Origin: Saussurea involucrata | Lineage: Eukaryota; Streptophyta; Magnoliopsida; Asterales; Asteraceae | Reading direction: 5' to 3' | Length of the DNA stretch: 64,000 nt | Assembly: GCA_033807775.1 (NCBI GenBank) | Contig: CM066326.1 | Location: forward strand, 87,830,873-87,894,872 | Shown here: positions 12,019 through 23,603 of the stretch, in pieces | Numbering within the stretch: position 1 is the stretch's first letter | How the letters are laid out: the number at the start of each line of letters is the position of its first letter | The notes under the pieces: model-generated | The model's input: the letters and a program-made list of their open reading frames with translations, nothing else | The model's database searches: none | What the model was told of the DNA's origin: nothing | Program-made: the position numbers and the translations under genes

Positions 12019-13941
12019 ATGGCAACCTCTGAGGGAATTATTTCTACAAAAATTCCGCAAATTGACACCGAAAATTTTGGTCTTTGGGCAAATCTTTTTG
12101 AATGCTACGTTCGTGGCAAAAGTCGAAAAATTTGGGACATTATTAAAAATGGAGATTGTAAACCCACCAAAACCAAAGATGGAGTAATTAGTGAAAAACC
12201 AGTAGCGGAATGGTCCGCCGCTGAGGATGCTTGGGTTTGCTTAAATTTTGAAGCTAAAAATATTCTTTTTTCGGCACTTACTAAAGATGAGATTGAACGT
12301 GTTTATTCTTGTGAAACTGCTCACGATATTTGGGAAAATCTAAATAACACTCATAGAGGAAATTCTCAAGTCAAAAGCTCAAAAATAAATATTCTTGTAC
12401 ATGATTATGAAATGTTTGAAATGTTAAAAGATGAGTCAATCGACTCAATGTTTAAACGTTTTAACCTTATCATGGTGAGCTTGAAAGGTCTTGGTAGAAC
12501 TTATCCAAACGAAGATTACGTGCGAAAAATTCTTCGAGCGCTTCCTCCGGAGTGGATGCCGAAAATCACATCCTTGGAAGACTCCCGTGACCTCTCAATG
12601 ATGAAATTAGATGATCTCATTGGAAATCTCAAAGTGCATGAAATTGCACTAAAAAGGAACAAAGATCGGGAGCATGATAAAAAGAAATCTTTGGCGCTTA
12701 AAGCTTCAACTTCAAGTGACGAGAAGGAGAAGAAGAAAAAGAAGGAGAAAGCTAGCTCCTCAAAGGATCAACCCGAACATCTTGACGATGTAGCCATGTT
12801 GGTAAGAAATTTTTCTAAATTTTTAGCTAACAAAAAGTTTTCAAGAAATGATAGGTTTCAAAGAAAAGGAGATTATCGCCGTGGTGGAGAAAACCGAAGC
12901 CGAAAGTTCCATAAACGGAACGACAAAATAAATAAAAATGGCGAATCAAGCGATGATGAAGAAGCCAAGAAAAAGAAGGGCTTTTGCTACTCATGTGGAG
13001 ACAAGGATCACTATGCCAACGAGTGTCCAAAAAGAAATAAACCTAAAATCAAGAAGGAGAAAGCCTTCGTTGGAGGCGCGTGGAGCGCAAGTGAAGATGA
13101 AAATGAGTATGAAGCCACTTGTCTCATGGCGGAAGGCGACGATGAGGTAAACTCGTGTTACTCAAATTACTCTAGCGATGATGAATGTAATGATGATGAT
13201 GATCTTGATATGTTAAATGATGCCTTTCAAAAAATGGTTATGCTTACAAATAATTATAAAGATGAGAACGCAAAACTAAAGGAAGAATTATTATTAAGTA
13301 AAAAGGAAATTCATGATAGCAAACAAAAAATTGCATGCGATAATGAAAAAATCATAAATTTAGAAAATAAATTAAGTGAAAAATATGTTTGCAATTCTTG
13401 TGACATTTTAAATAAAGAAATTGCATGCCTTGAGAAAAGAATAGTTGAAAATGATTTATGTGCTAATTGTGATGTGCTTAAAAAGGAAAATGCATGTTTA
13501 AAAGAAAAATGTGATAAACATGAAAAAGATAATTTGTTAGCACATGCCTTTCAAAGTAGCAATGAGAAAGTGCTTAAAATGTTAAATATGTCAAATAGCA
13601 CTAATTGTAGAAAAGGCGTTGGTTCCGATATGTGTAAAGATAAGTGCTTATGTATGCCTATCAAAAGATATTTTGAACCACCTAAAAATGTTGAAATGAG
13701 AAAACCGTATGTGCAAAAATCCTCATATATGTCCAACATAAATAATGTGAATTATAAGTCTAGGAAATCTTACGCATGCATGTATAATAGTAAATTTTCT
13801 AGACCAAAAAATAGTGTGAATATGCATGCTCCTTTTTACGTCTTTGATAAATATGATCGTAAAATTAAAATGGTACCAAAGTGGATTCCTAAAGGCTCCT
13901 TTAGTGTTGATAATCCCGGTGGCATGCGTTTATGGTTTTAA
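12019..13941 (+). CDS. Copia B Gag protein
   Basis: Structural protein of the element's virus-like particle, 640 aa, uninterrupted. The start MATSEGIISTKIPQIDTENFG lies 73 bp after the LTR. The N-terminal third is a UBN2-type copia gag domain (FGLWANLFECYVRGKSRKIW, and W...DAWVCLNFEAKNILFSAL). A single zinc knuckle CYSCGDKDHYANEC is at residues 323-336. Beyond it lies an acidic region and then long coiled-coil-like stretches (residues about 400-500) containing repeated C-x-x-C-D/N-x-L units, a SIRE-type feature. The frame ends in TAA 365 bp before the pol ATG, and pol is in the -1 frame relative to gag, so pol must be made by something other than simple read-through. Confidence 0.92.
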   Translation: MATSEGIISTKIPQIDTENFGLWANLFECYVRGKSRKIWDIIKNGDCKPTKTKDGVISEKPVAEWSAAEDAWVCLNFEAKNILFSALTKDEIERVYSCETAHDIWENLNNTHRGNSQVKSSKINILVHDYEMFEMLKDESIDSMFKRFNLIMVSLKGLGRTYPNEDYVRKILRALPPEWMPKITSLEDSRDLSMMKLDDLIGNLKVHEIALKRNKDREHDKKKSLALKASTSSDEKEKKKKKEKASSSKDQPEHLDDVAMLVRNFSKFLANKKFSRNDRFQRKGDYRRGGENRSRKFHKRNDKINKNGESSDDEEAKKKKGFCYSCGDKDHYANECPKRNKPKIKKEKAFVGGAWSASEDENEYEATCLMAEGDDEVNSCYSNYSSDDECNDDDDLDMLNDAFQKMVMLTNNYKDENAKLKEELLLSKKEIHDSKQKIACDNEKIINLENKLSEKYVCNSCDILNKEIACLEKRIVENDLCANCDVLKKENACLKEKCDKHEKDNLLAHAFQSSNEKVLKMLNMSNSTNCRKGVGSDMCKDKCLCMPIKRYFEPPKNVEMRKPYVQKSSYMSNINNVNYKSRKSYACMYNSKFSRPKNSVNMHAPFYVFDKYDRKIKMVPKWIPKGSFSVDNPGGMRLWF

Positions 13942-14306
13942 ATTTTTTTGTATATATATTATATACATATATATATATATATATATTCTGTGTTTGAAAA
14001 TTATGAATCAACTCCGAATAGGCTCACCTATTTGGATACGGTGTCTAGGAAAGATAAAGGCGAATTCTTCGAATTCTAATGAGGTCGGTTTTTAAAGTGC
14101 CTTCGCGCTTACCACCCTCACCGTCTTTCCTGGTCGCTTCCAAGTAGAGCTACCGAAAAGGGTTGAGTAAATAATTTTCTTGTCTGTATATTTTTTGTGA
14201 AAATATATTTATTATTATATGTGGTTTTCTATGCTAACTTTCAAAGGACCCATAAGATGTGGGGACCATAAAAGTTGTACTTTAAATGTTGTAGATAAAT
14301 CTTGAT
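13942..14306 (+). other. Copia B gag-pol junction, non-coding
   Basis: It holds a TA-rich run (13950-13987) and a decayed coding-like piece just before pol (AAAGGACCC... near 14245, resembling the K-G-P segment found before the stop in other copia gags here). No complete gene is present. Confidence 0.6.
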
Positions 14307-17300
14307 ATGGATTGGATTCTTGATAGTGGATGCACACGTCACATGACCGGAAACCATAATCTTTTTTCATCATATGAGTCATGTGATGGTGGACTAGTAA
14401 TTTTTGGAGGAAACTCCAAAGGAAAGGTAATTGGGAAAGGTACAATTTCTTGCAACAATGTTACATTTTTAGATGTTACGCATGTTGATAATTTGAAATT
14501 TAACTTGCTAAGTGTTCGTCAACTGTGCAAAAATGGTATAATTGTTGTTTTTGAAGAAGACTCTTGCAAAATTCTGAAAAATGGTAAAGTTCTTTTGAAT
14601 GGGGTTATAAAAGGAAATCTTTATGTTTGTAAAACTGATGTAAATGAAAATGTTTGTTTATCTTCCGTATATGATAATTCGACCTTGTGGCATAGACGTT
14701 TAGGTCACGCTAACCTTAGATTAATTCAAAATTTGAAAAATAAGGAGCTTGTGAGTAACCTTCCAAAATTAAAATTTGATAATCATTTTTGTGATGCATG
14801 TCGTGTCGGCAAACAAACTCATGTTTCTCATAAATCAAAAAATGTGATTTCAACTAAAAGAGTTTTAGAACTTTTACACATGGATCTTTTTGGCCCTATG
14901 GCCATTCAAAGTTTTGGAGGAAATTATTACACTCTAGTAATTGTAGATGATTTTTCCCGATATACGTGGACTTTATTTTTAAAACATAAAAATGAAGCTT
15001 TTGAAAAATTTAAGATTTTGGGAAAACGAATTCAAAACCAACAAGGTTGCACGATTGTTTCGATTCGTACGGACCATGGACGCGAATTCGATAATGAAAC
15101 TCAATTTGGTGCGTTTTGCGACAAATATGGTATAACGCACAATTTTTCTGCTCCTCGCACTCCTCAATCTAATGGGGTTGTGGAGAGGAAAAATAGAACC
15201 CTACAAGAAATGAGTAGGACTATGCTCAATGAACATCAAGTTCCCCAAAAGTTTTGGTGTGATGCCGTAGCTACCGCGACCTATGTCCTCAATCGTGTGC
15301 TAATTAGGAGTATCCTAAATAAGACCCCTTATGAGATCCTACGTGGTAGAAAGCCTTCCTTAGCCCATCTTAAGGTATTTGGTTGTAAATGTTTTATTTT
15401 AGATACCAAATCTTATTTGACCAAATTTGACCCAAAAGCCTATGAGGGAGTATTCCTTGGTTATTCTTGGAATAGCAAAGCCTATAGAGTCCTTAATAAA
15501 GAGACCATGGTTGTAGAAGAATCCCTAAATGTAAGCTTTGATGAAAGTCCTCCTAAACCTAGTGCACCCTTAGTAAATGATAATGGTTGTGAAGGAGATG
15601 CATTAGCCCAACATCTTAGAACCTTGGACTTAGGAACCCAATCTCTTACAAACAATGTAGAATCTAGTGATGCCCCTCCATGTTATGTTCCACAAGGAGT
15701 AGATGATCCTAACCTTAGAACATCTAGAGGCCATCCCGTAGATCAAATCATAGGTGACCTAAACCAAAGAACGACTAGATCACAAATCCATACCCTTTGT
15801 GCCTTTCACGCCTTTATCTCAGCCATAGAACCTAAAAACATAGAAGAAGCTTTAGGTGATGAGGATTGGATAATGGCCATGCAAGAAGAGTTAAACCAAT
15901 TTACTAGGAATGATGTGTGGGACTTAGTTCCTTGCCCTAGCGGTCAAACCATTATTGGCACACGATGGGTCTTTCGTAACAAGGTAGATGAAAACGGTGA
16001 AGTCACCCGAAACAAGGCACGTTTAGTTGCCAAGGGGTACAATCAACAAGAAGGTATCGATTATGATGAAACCTTTGCACCAGTTGCAAGGTTAGAGTCT
16101 ATTCGAATGCTTCTCGCTTTTGCAAATGCTAAAAATTTTAAATTATATCAAATGGATGTCAAAAGTGCTTTCCTAAATGGTTTTATAAATGAGGAGGTAT
16201 ACGTTTCCCAACCTCCCGGCTTTGAAAATTTTGAAAATCCGACGCATGTTTATAAATTAAAAAAGGCGCTTTATGGTTTAAAGCAAGCTCCGCGTGCGTG
16301 GTATGATAGATTAAAATCCTTTTTAATTACAAGTGGCTATATTATGGGTAAAATAGATAATACTTTGTTTGTCAAATATGCTCAAAATGATATTGTGGTT
16401 GTGCAAGTGTATGTTGATGATATTATCTTTGGTTCTACAAATGAAAATCTTTGTAATGAATTTGCTACAAAAATGACTAATGAATTTGAAATGAGCATGA
16501 TGGGAGAATTAAAATTCTTCTTAGGATTGCAAATAAAACAAAGTGAAAATGGTACTTTTATAAGTCAATCAAAATACTGTAAAGACATGCTGAAAAAGTT
16601 TAATTTTGAAAATATCAAACCTGTTGAAACTCCGATGACCACCAATCTAAAATTATCTAGTGACGAAGAGGGAACCGATTTTAATGAAAAGATTTATCGT
16701 GGCATGATTGGTAGCTTATTGTATTTAACTTCTAGTAGACCTGATATCATGTATAGTGTGTGTTTATGTGCTCGCTTTCAATCTTCGCCTAAACAATCTC
16801 ACTATGAAGCCGTCAAGCGTATTTTTAGATATCTTAGAGGGACTACGAATCTTGGCCTATGGTATCCAAAACAACCCGAGCTAGAAGTAACATGCTTCAC
16901 CGATTCCGATCTTGGTGGCTCGATGGTTGATCGAAAAAGCACTAGTGGAGTATGTGCCTTTATAGGTCTCTCGCTTGTGTCTTGGTTTTCCAAGAAACAA
17001 CATTCCGTAGCCTTATCCACTACCGAAGCGGAATATGTAGCCGCCGCGAGAGCGTGTGCTCAAGTTCTATGGATGAAGCACACACTTACCGACTTTGAGG
17101 TACGTCAATCCAAAATTCCAATTATGTGTGATAACTCAAGTGCCATAAACCTAAGTAAAAATCCCGTTTTACATTCTCGTACCAAACATATTGAGTTGCG
17201 ACATCATTTTCTACGAGATAATGTTCAAAAAGGCCACATCGTGCTTGAAAAAGTTGATTCCGAAGACAATTTGGCCGATATTTTTACTAAAGCCCTAAAC

Positions 17301-17357
17301 AAAAAATCGTTCTTTAAATTAAGACTTGGTTTAGGCATGCTTGAGTATAACCCATGA
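14307..17357 (+). CDS. Copia B Pol polyprotein (PR-IN-RT-RNase H)
   Basis: Single open frame of 1,016 aa carrying the enzymes that cleave the polyprotein, copy element RNA into DNA and insert it. In order: a protease active site LDSG at residues 5-8 at the very start, so the protease N-terminus must come from upstream or is lost; the pre-integrase zinc region LWHRRLGH...CDAC (about 127-165); the integrase core with D193, D256 and E293; copia RT beginning GTRWVFRNK, with catalytic YVDD at 702-705; and RNase H (FTDSDLGGS...TTEAEYVAAA, CDNSSA). It ends at TKALNKKSFFKLRLGLGMLE, typical of copia. I see no stops or missing catalytic residues, so it may be active. Confidence 0.94.
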   Translation: MDWILDSGCTRHMTGNHNLFSSYESCDGGLVIFGGNSKGKVIGKGTISCNNVTFLDVTHVDNLKFNLLSVRQLCKNGIIVVFEEDSCKILKNGKVLLNGVIKGNLYVCKTDVNENVCLSSVYDNSTLWHRRLGHANLRLIQNLKNKELVSNLPKLKFDNHFCDACRVGKQTHVSHKSKNVISTKRVLELLHMDLFGPMAIQSFGGNYYTLVIVDDFSRYTWTLFLKHKNEAFEKFKILGKRIQNQQGCTIVSIRTDHGREFDNETQFGAFCDKYGITHNFSAPRTPQSNGVVERKNRTLQEMSRTMLNEHQVPQKFWCDAVATATYVLNRVLIRSILNKTPYEILRGRKPSLAHLKVFGCKCFILDTKSYLTKFDPKAYEGVFLGYSWNSKAYRVLNKETMVVEESLNVSFDESPPKPSAPLVNDNGCEGDALAQHLRTLDLGTQSLTNNVESSDAPPCYVPQGVDDPNLRTSRGHPVDQIIGDLNQRTTRSQIHTLCAFHAFISAIEPKNIEEALGDEDWIMAMQEELNQFTRNDVWDLVPCPSGQTIIGTRWVFRNKVDENGEVTRNKARLVAKGYNQQEGIDYDETFAPVARLESIRMLLAFANAKNFKLYQMDVKSAFLNGFINEEVYVSQPPGFENFENPTHVYKLKKALYGLKQAPRAWYDRLKSFLITSGYIMGKIDNTLFVKYAQNDIVVVQVYVDDIIFGSTNENLCNEFATKMTNEFEMSMMGELKFFLGLQIKQSENGTFISQSKYCKDMLKKFNFENIKPVETPMTTNLKLSSDEEGTDFNEKIYRGMIGSLLYLTSSRPDIMYSVCLCARFQSSPKQSHYEAVKRIFRYLRGTTNLGLWYPKQPELEVTCFTDSDLGGSMVDRKSTSGVCAFIGLSLVSWFSKKQHSVALSTTEAEYVAAARACAQVLWMKHTLTDFEVRQSKIPIMCDNSSAINLSKNPVLHSRTKHIELRHHFLRDNVQKGHIVLEKVDSEDNLADIFTKALNKKSFFKLRLGLGMLEYNP

Positions 17358-17519
17358 GATAATGCTACTCTCAATTATATGCATATTTTGAGGGGGAGCA
17401 TCTCTCGAGGGGGAGCATAGCGTCTTTCTTAACCCTTTTTGCTTCGACAAAAGGGGGAGAGAAACCGAGTATGCTCTCGTGTTTAGCGTTGTGTTTGTCA
17501 TCATCAAAAAGGGGGAGAT

Positions 17520-18637
17520 TGTTGGTGCAAGTGTGCCACATCTCTATATATTTATTTTGATGATTCCAAACACACCGTATTATTGTTTTTCTAACAATCT
17601 TATCCAAGTGTGCAGTTAATTGGACAACATGAAGATTTTATCTGAAGAGTCCAAGCCTGGTGTTTATGTCGTCATTATTTATATATATCTCATAATGATA
17701 AACACCCTAAAATAATATACCACTTGGATATTTCAAAAACCTAACCCAACTATTTCTTAAATTAATAAAATCCCTGATTTATCTATTTAGAAAAGATTTT
17801 GTTCTTTAAAATTCAATCTTTCAAAATTTAGCCAAAAGGAATGTGCTGATTTTTTTTGGAAGTAAGGAAAAAGCATTCAGAACCCTTTTTAAGCTATGGT
17901 CACTCAACAGGGTTCTGATCCATCTGACGCCGGTATACCGCATGGTGCTCGGCGGTATACCGCGGCTCTGCTGGTACGAGTTGCAGGCTTTGCAGGTTGA
18001 CTCTCCTTTTTGTCAGGATCACTTTATCTGGGCGGTATACCGCGCCCATATAGGCGGTATACCGCGGTGAGCTTTTGACCGTTGCCACGTCCAGCTTAAA
18101 TACATGCAGCTTCTCAGCATTTATGTCAAGACGAGTAGACATTGAATACCCAGCTCTTGAAAGAATACTCAGGTCCTCATCTTATTTAATAACTTATTCA
18201 AGTTATAATTTTTTGAGTGATCAACCTCTCACAAATCCAAGTGTTATACTTATACAAGAGTGATTAACATTGTGAGATATATTCTCTTGTAAGTATTTGA
18301 ATAGTGTGAGTGATTCACGTTCTCGAGCAAAAGCAAGAGATTTTATTATCATTGTATCAAGGTTTGTGTTCTACCATAAAGAACACTTATAGTGAATCAG
18401 TGTGTCGAGAAGTGTCTCGGCAAGTGGACTAGCCAGCCAGTTGGTGGTGAACCACTTTAAATCTCGGTGTCGGTATCAATATTCTCTACCCTTATCTCTT
18501 TATATTCCCGTTGTGCACTTAATTTTATTTGTATATTTGTTGTGCATGCAATATTTGTTGTTGATTTTGATAAGAGAATTTTTATTTGTGAAATATTTTT
18601 AAATACAACCTTTACCCCCCCTAAGGTTGTCCTAACA
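17520..18637 (+). repeat. 3' LTR of copia B
   Basis: 1,118 bp, the same length as the 5' copy. It follows the PPT directly and is followed by the GTGCT duplication at 18638-18642, after which copia A gag resumes. Confidence 0.95.
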
Positions 18638-20142
18638 GTGCTGATGGCTGAAGAAGAATACTGGTTGGATCTTTCTGATAATGAAGCTGAAGGTGAGGAA
18701 GATGATCAGACAAAGTTGTGCTTCATGACCAAGAACACTGATGGTGAAGATTCAGATTCTACTTCCAATGAGGTACATTCCGATCTTTATAGTCAATTCT
18801 TTACTCAACAGGCTTACTTAGCAAAAAGATTAGAAAACCTTACAAAAGATCAAGATAGAGCAAATGAAATAATTTCCACTCAAAAGGCAAGACTATTTGA
18901 ACAAGACAATCAATTAAAGGATTTTAAAAAGAAAAAGGTTGAATTCGAGATTGGTCATGCTTATTTTCAAGATAGAATGACTGAACTATCGGATAAATTA
19001 TTGAATTCGGAAGTCAAGAATAGCGAGTTTGAAAGTCTGTTACATGCTTACAAAAATAGAAATGATGAGTTATGTGAAAGAATCAAGGATCTGGAAAATA
19101 AACTTTACAAAGCAGGTCAAACTGAACAAACAATTCACATGCATAAACCAAATAAGTTCAGATATTTCAACTCAAAGTGGGGAATCAGGTATGATAATCC
19201 ACAATACCTGAGCAATGCTTTATCAAAATCTACCACTTTGTATAAATTTGAATGGATTGAACTTGCCGTATATTCAAACTTTCAAATCAAGATGGATGAT
19301 GAAGACTATAAGGCGGAAGAAGAAATAAAGAGGAAAACCACAGTTAAAATGCAACTTCCTTTTTGGTATGGTCCAGACAATGCAAAGGCATTGAATTCTA
19401 AGAAAACCTTACCAAACAATTATTTTGAGAGTCATGTTGTTAAAGAACCAGAGGAAAAAGGAAATACTCAAAAGGTTGAAACTGACAAACCAATTTTTGA
19501 AGGTAAAAGATACTTTCCACCAATGGTTCTTGAACAAAAACTCATGGACCTCGAAAACAAGTTTCAAAGTATGATTCAAGAAGTTAGAAATGACGAGAAA
19601 CTTGTTTTTGAGATTGAAAAGGAATTTTTACTCACTGTATTTTCAGAAAGCTTAAAAGGGATGAAAATCAAACTTGAGGAAATATCTGAAGAAAAAGTTT
19701 TAAGAGAAAAACAATCTTCAGATTCAGATGTTTCCTCATGCAAAGCTTTTATAGGAAATGCTCTTTTGAGAGACTGGACAACCAATGACCGAGAGGATTT
19801 CAAATCTTGGGATTTGGAAGATCAGTTTGATAATGATCGTCCTATATATTTTCCTACGGAAGAAGATAAAATTTTTCAGAAAGAGTTTAATGACTTTCTT
19901 TTTCCCAAGTCTGATGATATCGGCAAACCATCCTATGATACTGATACTGATATTGATTTTGATTTTGAAAGCAAGAATGTTGGTAAGGACAAAGGTAAAG
20001 GTGTATGTGAAGCAATTCTGACTATAATCGTTGGTTTTACTCAAATGTTTATTTTAAATCCGATTATAGAAAGCAAAATGTGAAACCCAAGCCTACTAAC
20101 TCAAAAGGACCCAATTGGCAATGGGTACCTAAAACTGTTTAA
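18638..20142 (+). pseudogene. Copia A gag, 3' part
   Basis: Continues copia A gag after element B: the frame reads LMAEEEYWLDLSDNEAEGEEDD, acidic, then a long coiled-coil-like segment (about 18800-19120) rich in K, E, L and D, then a poorly conserved region. An ATG at 18467 extends this frame upstream but lies in the LTR of B and is not the native start. Near 20015-20030 the frame shifts: the upstream frame stops at 20083, while the following frame carries the gag end ...KGPNWQWVPKTV and stops at 20140-20142. That stop is followed by TTTCCATTTTGCAG, which looks like a splice acceptor, and pol opens in the -1 frame. Confidence 0.8.
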
Positions 20143-20150
20143 TTTCCATT

Positions 20151-21845
20151 TTGCAGCCCAGTCATGTATGGTATTTAGATTCAGGGTGCACAAAACACAT
20201 GACTGGAAGAAAAGAGCTGCTAGCTAATTTTGTAGAACAGGATTGTGGAAAAGTGAAGTTTGGAAATGATCAGTATGCTTCAATTTTGGGTTATGGGGAC
20301 ATTGTAAAAGACAATGTAAGGATTACAAAAGTCAATTATGTCGAGGGCTTAGGTTACAACTTATTTAGTATAGGTCAATTTTGTGACAAAGACCTAGAGG
20401 TTCATTTCAAGAAGACCCATTGTGATGTTCTTACCGATGGAGGTGACGAACTTCTTGTTGGTTCTAGGAAGTCAAACCTGTATACCATTGACCTATCCAC
20501 TCTTAAACCGAAGAACGACATTTGTTTGATGTCAAAAGGGTCGTTAGAGAAAAGTTGGTTATGGCATAGACGACTATCTCATCTCAATTTCCGTTACATT
20601 CAAAAGTTGACGTTAGGTGATTTAGTCATAGGTCTACCAGTTCTGACATTTGAGAAAGATAATTTATGTATTGCGTGTGAGAAAGGGAAGATGAAGCGTG
20701 CTCCTCATCCACCGAAACCCGAGCCCAGCACAAGACAAGCTTTGGAAATCCTTCATATGGATCTCTGTGGTCCGATGAAGACTCAAAGCATCAATGCCAA
20801 ACGTTACGTGTTAGTGGTTGTCGATGATTATTCGAGATACACTTGGGTCAAGTTCCTTCGCTCAAAAGATGAAACTCCTGACTTGATCATCTCGTTAATC
20901 AAACAGCTTCAAGTGAATCGTCAACAATTAGTTCAGACGGTTAGATCAGATAATGGAACAGAGTTCAAGAACAAGACTCTTGATGACTTCTTCAAGTCAT
21001 TAGGTATAACTCATCAGTATTCAGCGGCCAGAACTCCTCAACAGAACGGTGTTGTTGAAAGGCGAAATCGCACACTTGTTGAAGCCGCAAGAACGATGCT
21101 GTCCTACGCTGGTCTACCATTATTCCTATGGGCTGAAGCTGTTGCAACGGCATGCTATACACAAAACCGCTCAATCATTCATCGACGGTTTGGTAAAACT
21201 CCATATAAGTTAATGAATAATAGAAAACCTGTGATACACTACTTCCGTGTTTTTGGATGCAGGTGTATTGTGCTGAATGATAAGGACAACCTGAACAAAT
21301 TCAGTCCTAAAGGTCTTGAGGGCTACTTCATCGGATATTCTCTCACTTCAAAAGCATACAGGATCTACCTCAAATCGTCCAGAACTGTGATGGAAAGCAT
21401 TAATGTCAAATTCGACGAGACTGAAGCAATGGCTTCTGTGCAAAACAGTACAGAACCCAAGTTATCTAGTATTCTAGCATCTGGACAATTTCGTCCAATG
21501 ATGACTAGATCGTCAAACAAGGATCAAGCTTCCACTTCTAACTCTACTCCTAATGAACTTGATTTATTGTTTGAATATTTTTATGATGACTATTTTAATA
21601 GTGACAAATCGTCTTCATCTGTAAATGACAGGATTCAAGTTGTAACCCCGCCAGTACAAACTTCTATGTCAGGTCCTTCACCGGTACTGACTACACCAAA
21701 TACTGGTTCAACTACTCCTGTAATTTCTCCAAGGAACACATCAACAGATTCTTCACAAGCACGGCAACAAATATCTACAAGTGGTGCTTCTTCATCTGGA
21801 ACAACTTCAAATGACAATTCTACCGAATCAGTTCCCGAGGCTGTG
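20151..21845 (+). pseudogene. Copia A Pol, protease-integrase part
   Basis: Numbering from 20151: the protease active site LDSG is at residues 9-12, the pre-integrase zinc region WLWHRRLSHLN...CIAC at about 136-176, and the integrase core has D204, D267 and E303, the standard D-x62-D-x35-E layout, ending with VVERRNRTLVEAARTML and the FRVFGCRCIV segment. A serine/threonine-rich linker follows. The frame is open up to the insertion of the minus-strand Tekay element at 21846, where the last native codons (EAV) meet the LTR; the RT half resumes at 30099. The catalytic residues are intact, but the gene is physically split by 8.2 kb. Confidence 0.9.
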
Positions 21846-23565
21846 TGTAACATCCCTTAATCCCAACATACAAGTTTCATATAATTCACCACAAAATAAC
21901 CTATCATAATCCAAATATGGTCCCTTAAATTCTACAATTAAGTCTTTCAGTACAAACTTTTTCGAATAAAGTAAAATACATAACAACTACTAATTATAAC
22001 TAAAATCTTCATAATCATTCAACATCCACAAAAGCTAACATGATAAATCCTATCATTGTCTCTTGTTTGCTCCATGACCTGGAATACATATTTTAAAACA
22101 AAAATGAGGGTTAGACCTTGAGGTCTAGTGAGAAAAATCCCCGTTAGTAAAAGAAAACATTTGCACATAATTCACGTAAGAATACCAAATATGACTCATG
22201 CATCATGTATCTTTCCATCTCTATCTCTTTTCTTTTCCTTGGCCATATTAATTGGTAGCAAGCCAATTAATTAATTTACACCGCTGTACTAAATACAGCC
22301 AACACCACTGTCCCTTTGTACAGCCAACTTTCACCGGTCCTAAGCCCGGCCAACTAGTACTCATACAATGTAATATTCATATAAACACTATATGCACCAT
22401 ATTACATTAAATCACATATATGTATTCCATTTGAAAACATTTCAAATAAAAACTCACCTCGTGCGTTATTACAAAAACTCTTTCAAGGTAATTCACGTAA
22501 GTCGCCCCTTCACCGAATCTGAAATCATAAAATACCAAATATTTCTCTTAATACTAAACTCACGAAATCCTCAACCCAAGTCGCAACCCAAAAGACATGA
22601 AATCGCAATGAACAGTACAAATCGCAACCGTGATGAACAGTACAAAGTCGCAACCTCTTACTGCGACTTCACCCCCGAAATCGCAACCCACTATTGCGAC
22701 TTCACCCTAAGTCGCAATCCACCACTGCGATTCCACCCTGGAGTCGCAACCTACTATTGCGATCCCAAACCCGAATCGCAATCAACTACTGCGATTCCAA
22801 GCCAAGTCGCAAACGACCATTGCGACTTCATACCCAAGTCGCAAACGACCATTGCGACTTCATACCCAAGTCGCAACCAACCATTGTGACTCCGATGAAT
22901 GTCGCAGTCGTCCATTGCGACTTCGATGAATATTAACCTACTGCGACTTCGATGAATACTAGCCTACTGCGACTTCGATGAAAGTCTCAGTCTACTGTTT
23001 CATCCTAAAACCCAAATTTTTGCAGTTTTATTCTATGCATGTTTATATAACTTTGCAGATATGTTTTATACTACCATTAGAACACTATTCCAAACCCATA
23101 ATTGATATACCTTCTAAAAATAACATAACCCACTTCTAAAGTTCATGTAAAACCTATTATACATAAAAAGAAGAATTAGGATGGATTATTACCTTGTTGT
23201 TTCAGATGAATTGAATCTTAAACTCAGCTGCAAACAATCATATACTTCTTCCTCTTCCTTAGTTTCCTTCGACCTCTCTCACTCTCTCTCTAAAATCGAA
23301 AACACCACCTAGACACACACTACACTTTGCTAAAAATGGTAAAAAGGAGACACCTCATTCCTATAGAATGAAAGTTGGTTTTGGCTAACAGGAGGTGTCA
23401 CCCAACTTTCCAAATGAACCTCAAACTTGTTCCATTTAACCAAATATACCCCTAAACTTTCATTAAAAATTAAAACTTACCCCTTAACTTCTCATTCCTT
23501 AAAATACCCATATAAACTTATAAAATTCTTATATTTTAAATTAAATAAAATACCTGGTTATTACA
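21846..23565 (-). repeat. Tekay 3' LTR (left copy)
   Basis: 1,720 bp; plus-strand ends are TGTAACATCCC and GGTTATTACA. It is 32 bp longer than the other copy because it has one extra AAGTCGCAA/TTGCGACTT hairpin unit near 22806-22870. Otherwise I count fewer than ten substitutions by eye. Confidence 0.93.
22588..22990. repeat. AAGTCGCAA/TTGCGACTT array in the Tekay LTR
   Basis: Direct and inverted 9-mers alternate every 16 bp, giving 32-bp units that can each fold as a hairpin. The right LTR carries the same array at about 29148-29518 with one unit fewer, showing unit gain or loss by slippage or unequal exchange since insertion. Confidence 0.88.
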
Positions 23566-23603
23566 ACATCTCCCCCTTAAAAGAATTCCGTCCCGGAATT
23601 CAG

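Larger units (their letters stand above)
10828..18637 (+). mobile_element. Copia element B, SIRE-like, young and apparently intact
   Basis: Two LTRs of 1,118 bp flank open gag and pol frames; the 5-bp duplication GTGCT is at 10823-10827 and 18638-18642. The PBS (ATTGGTATCAGAGC) begins at 11946 and the PPT (AAAAAGGGGGAGATT) is at 17506-17519, preceded by three further GGGGGAG tracts between 17388 and 17460. By eye the LTRs differ at one site (C near 11474, G in the 3' copy), which implies a very recent insertion. It lies inside copia A gag. There is no third ORF: only about 160 bp separate pol from the 3' LTR. Confidence 0.95.

Noticed and set aside
22392..22889. 165-aa plus-strand frame in the Tekay LTR
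   Set aside because: Lies entirely in LTR sequence and translates the TTGCGACTT array; no domain.
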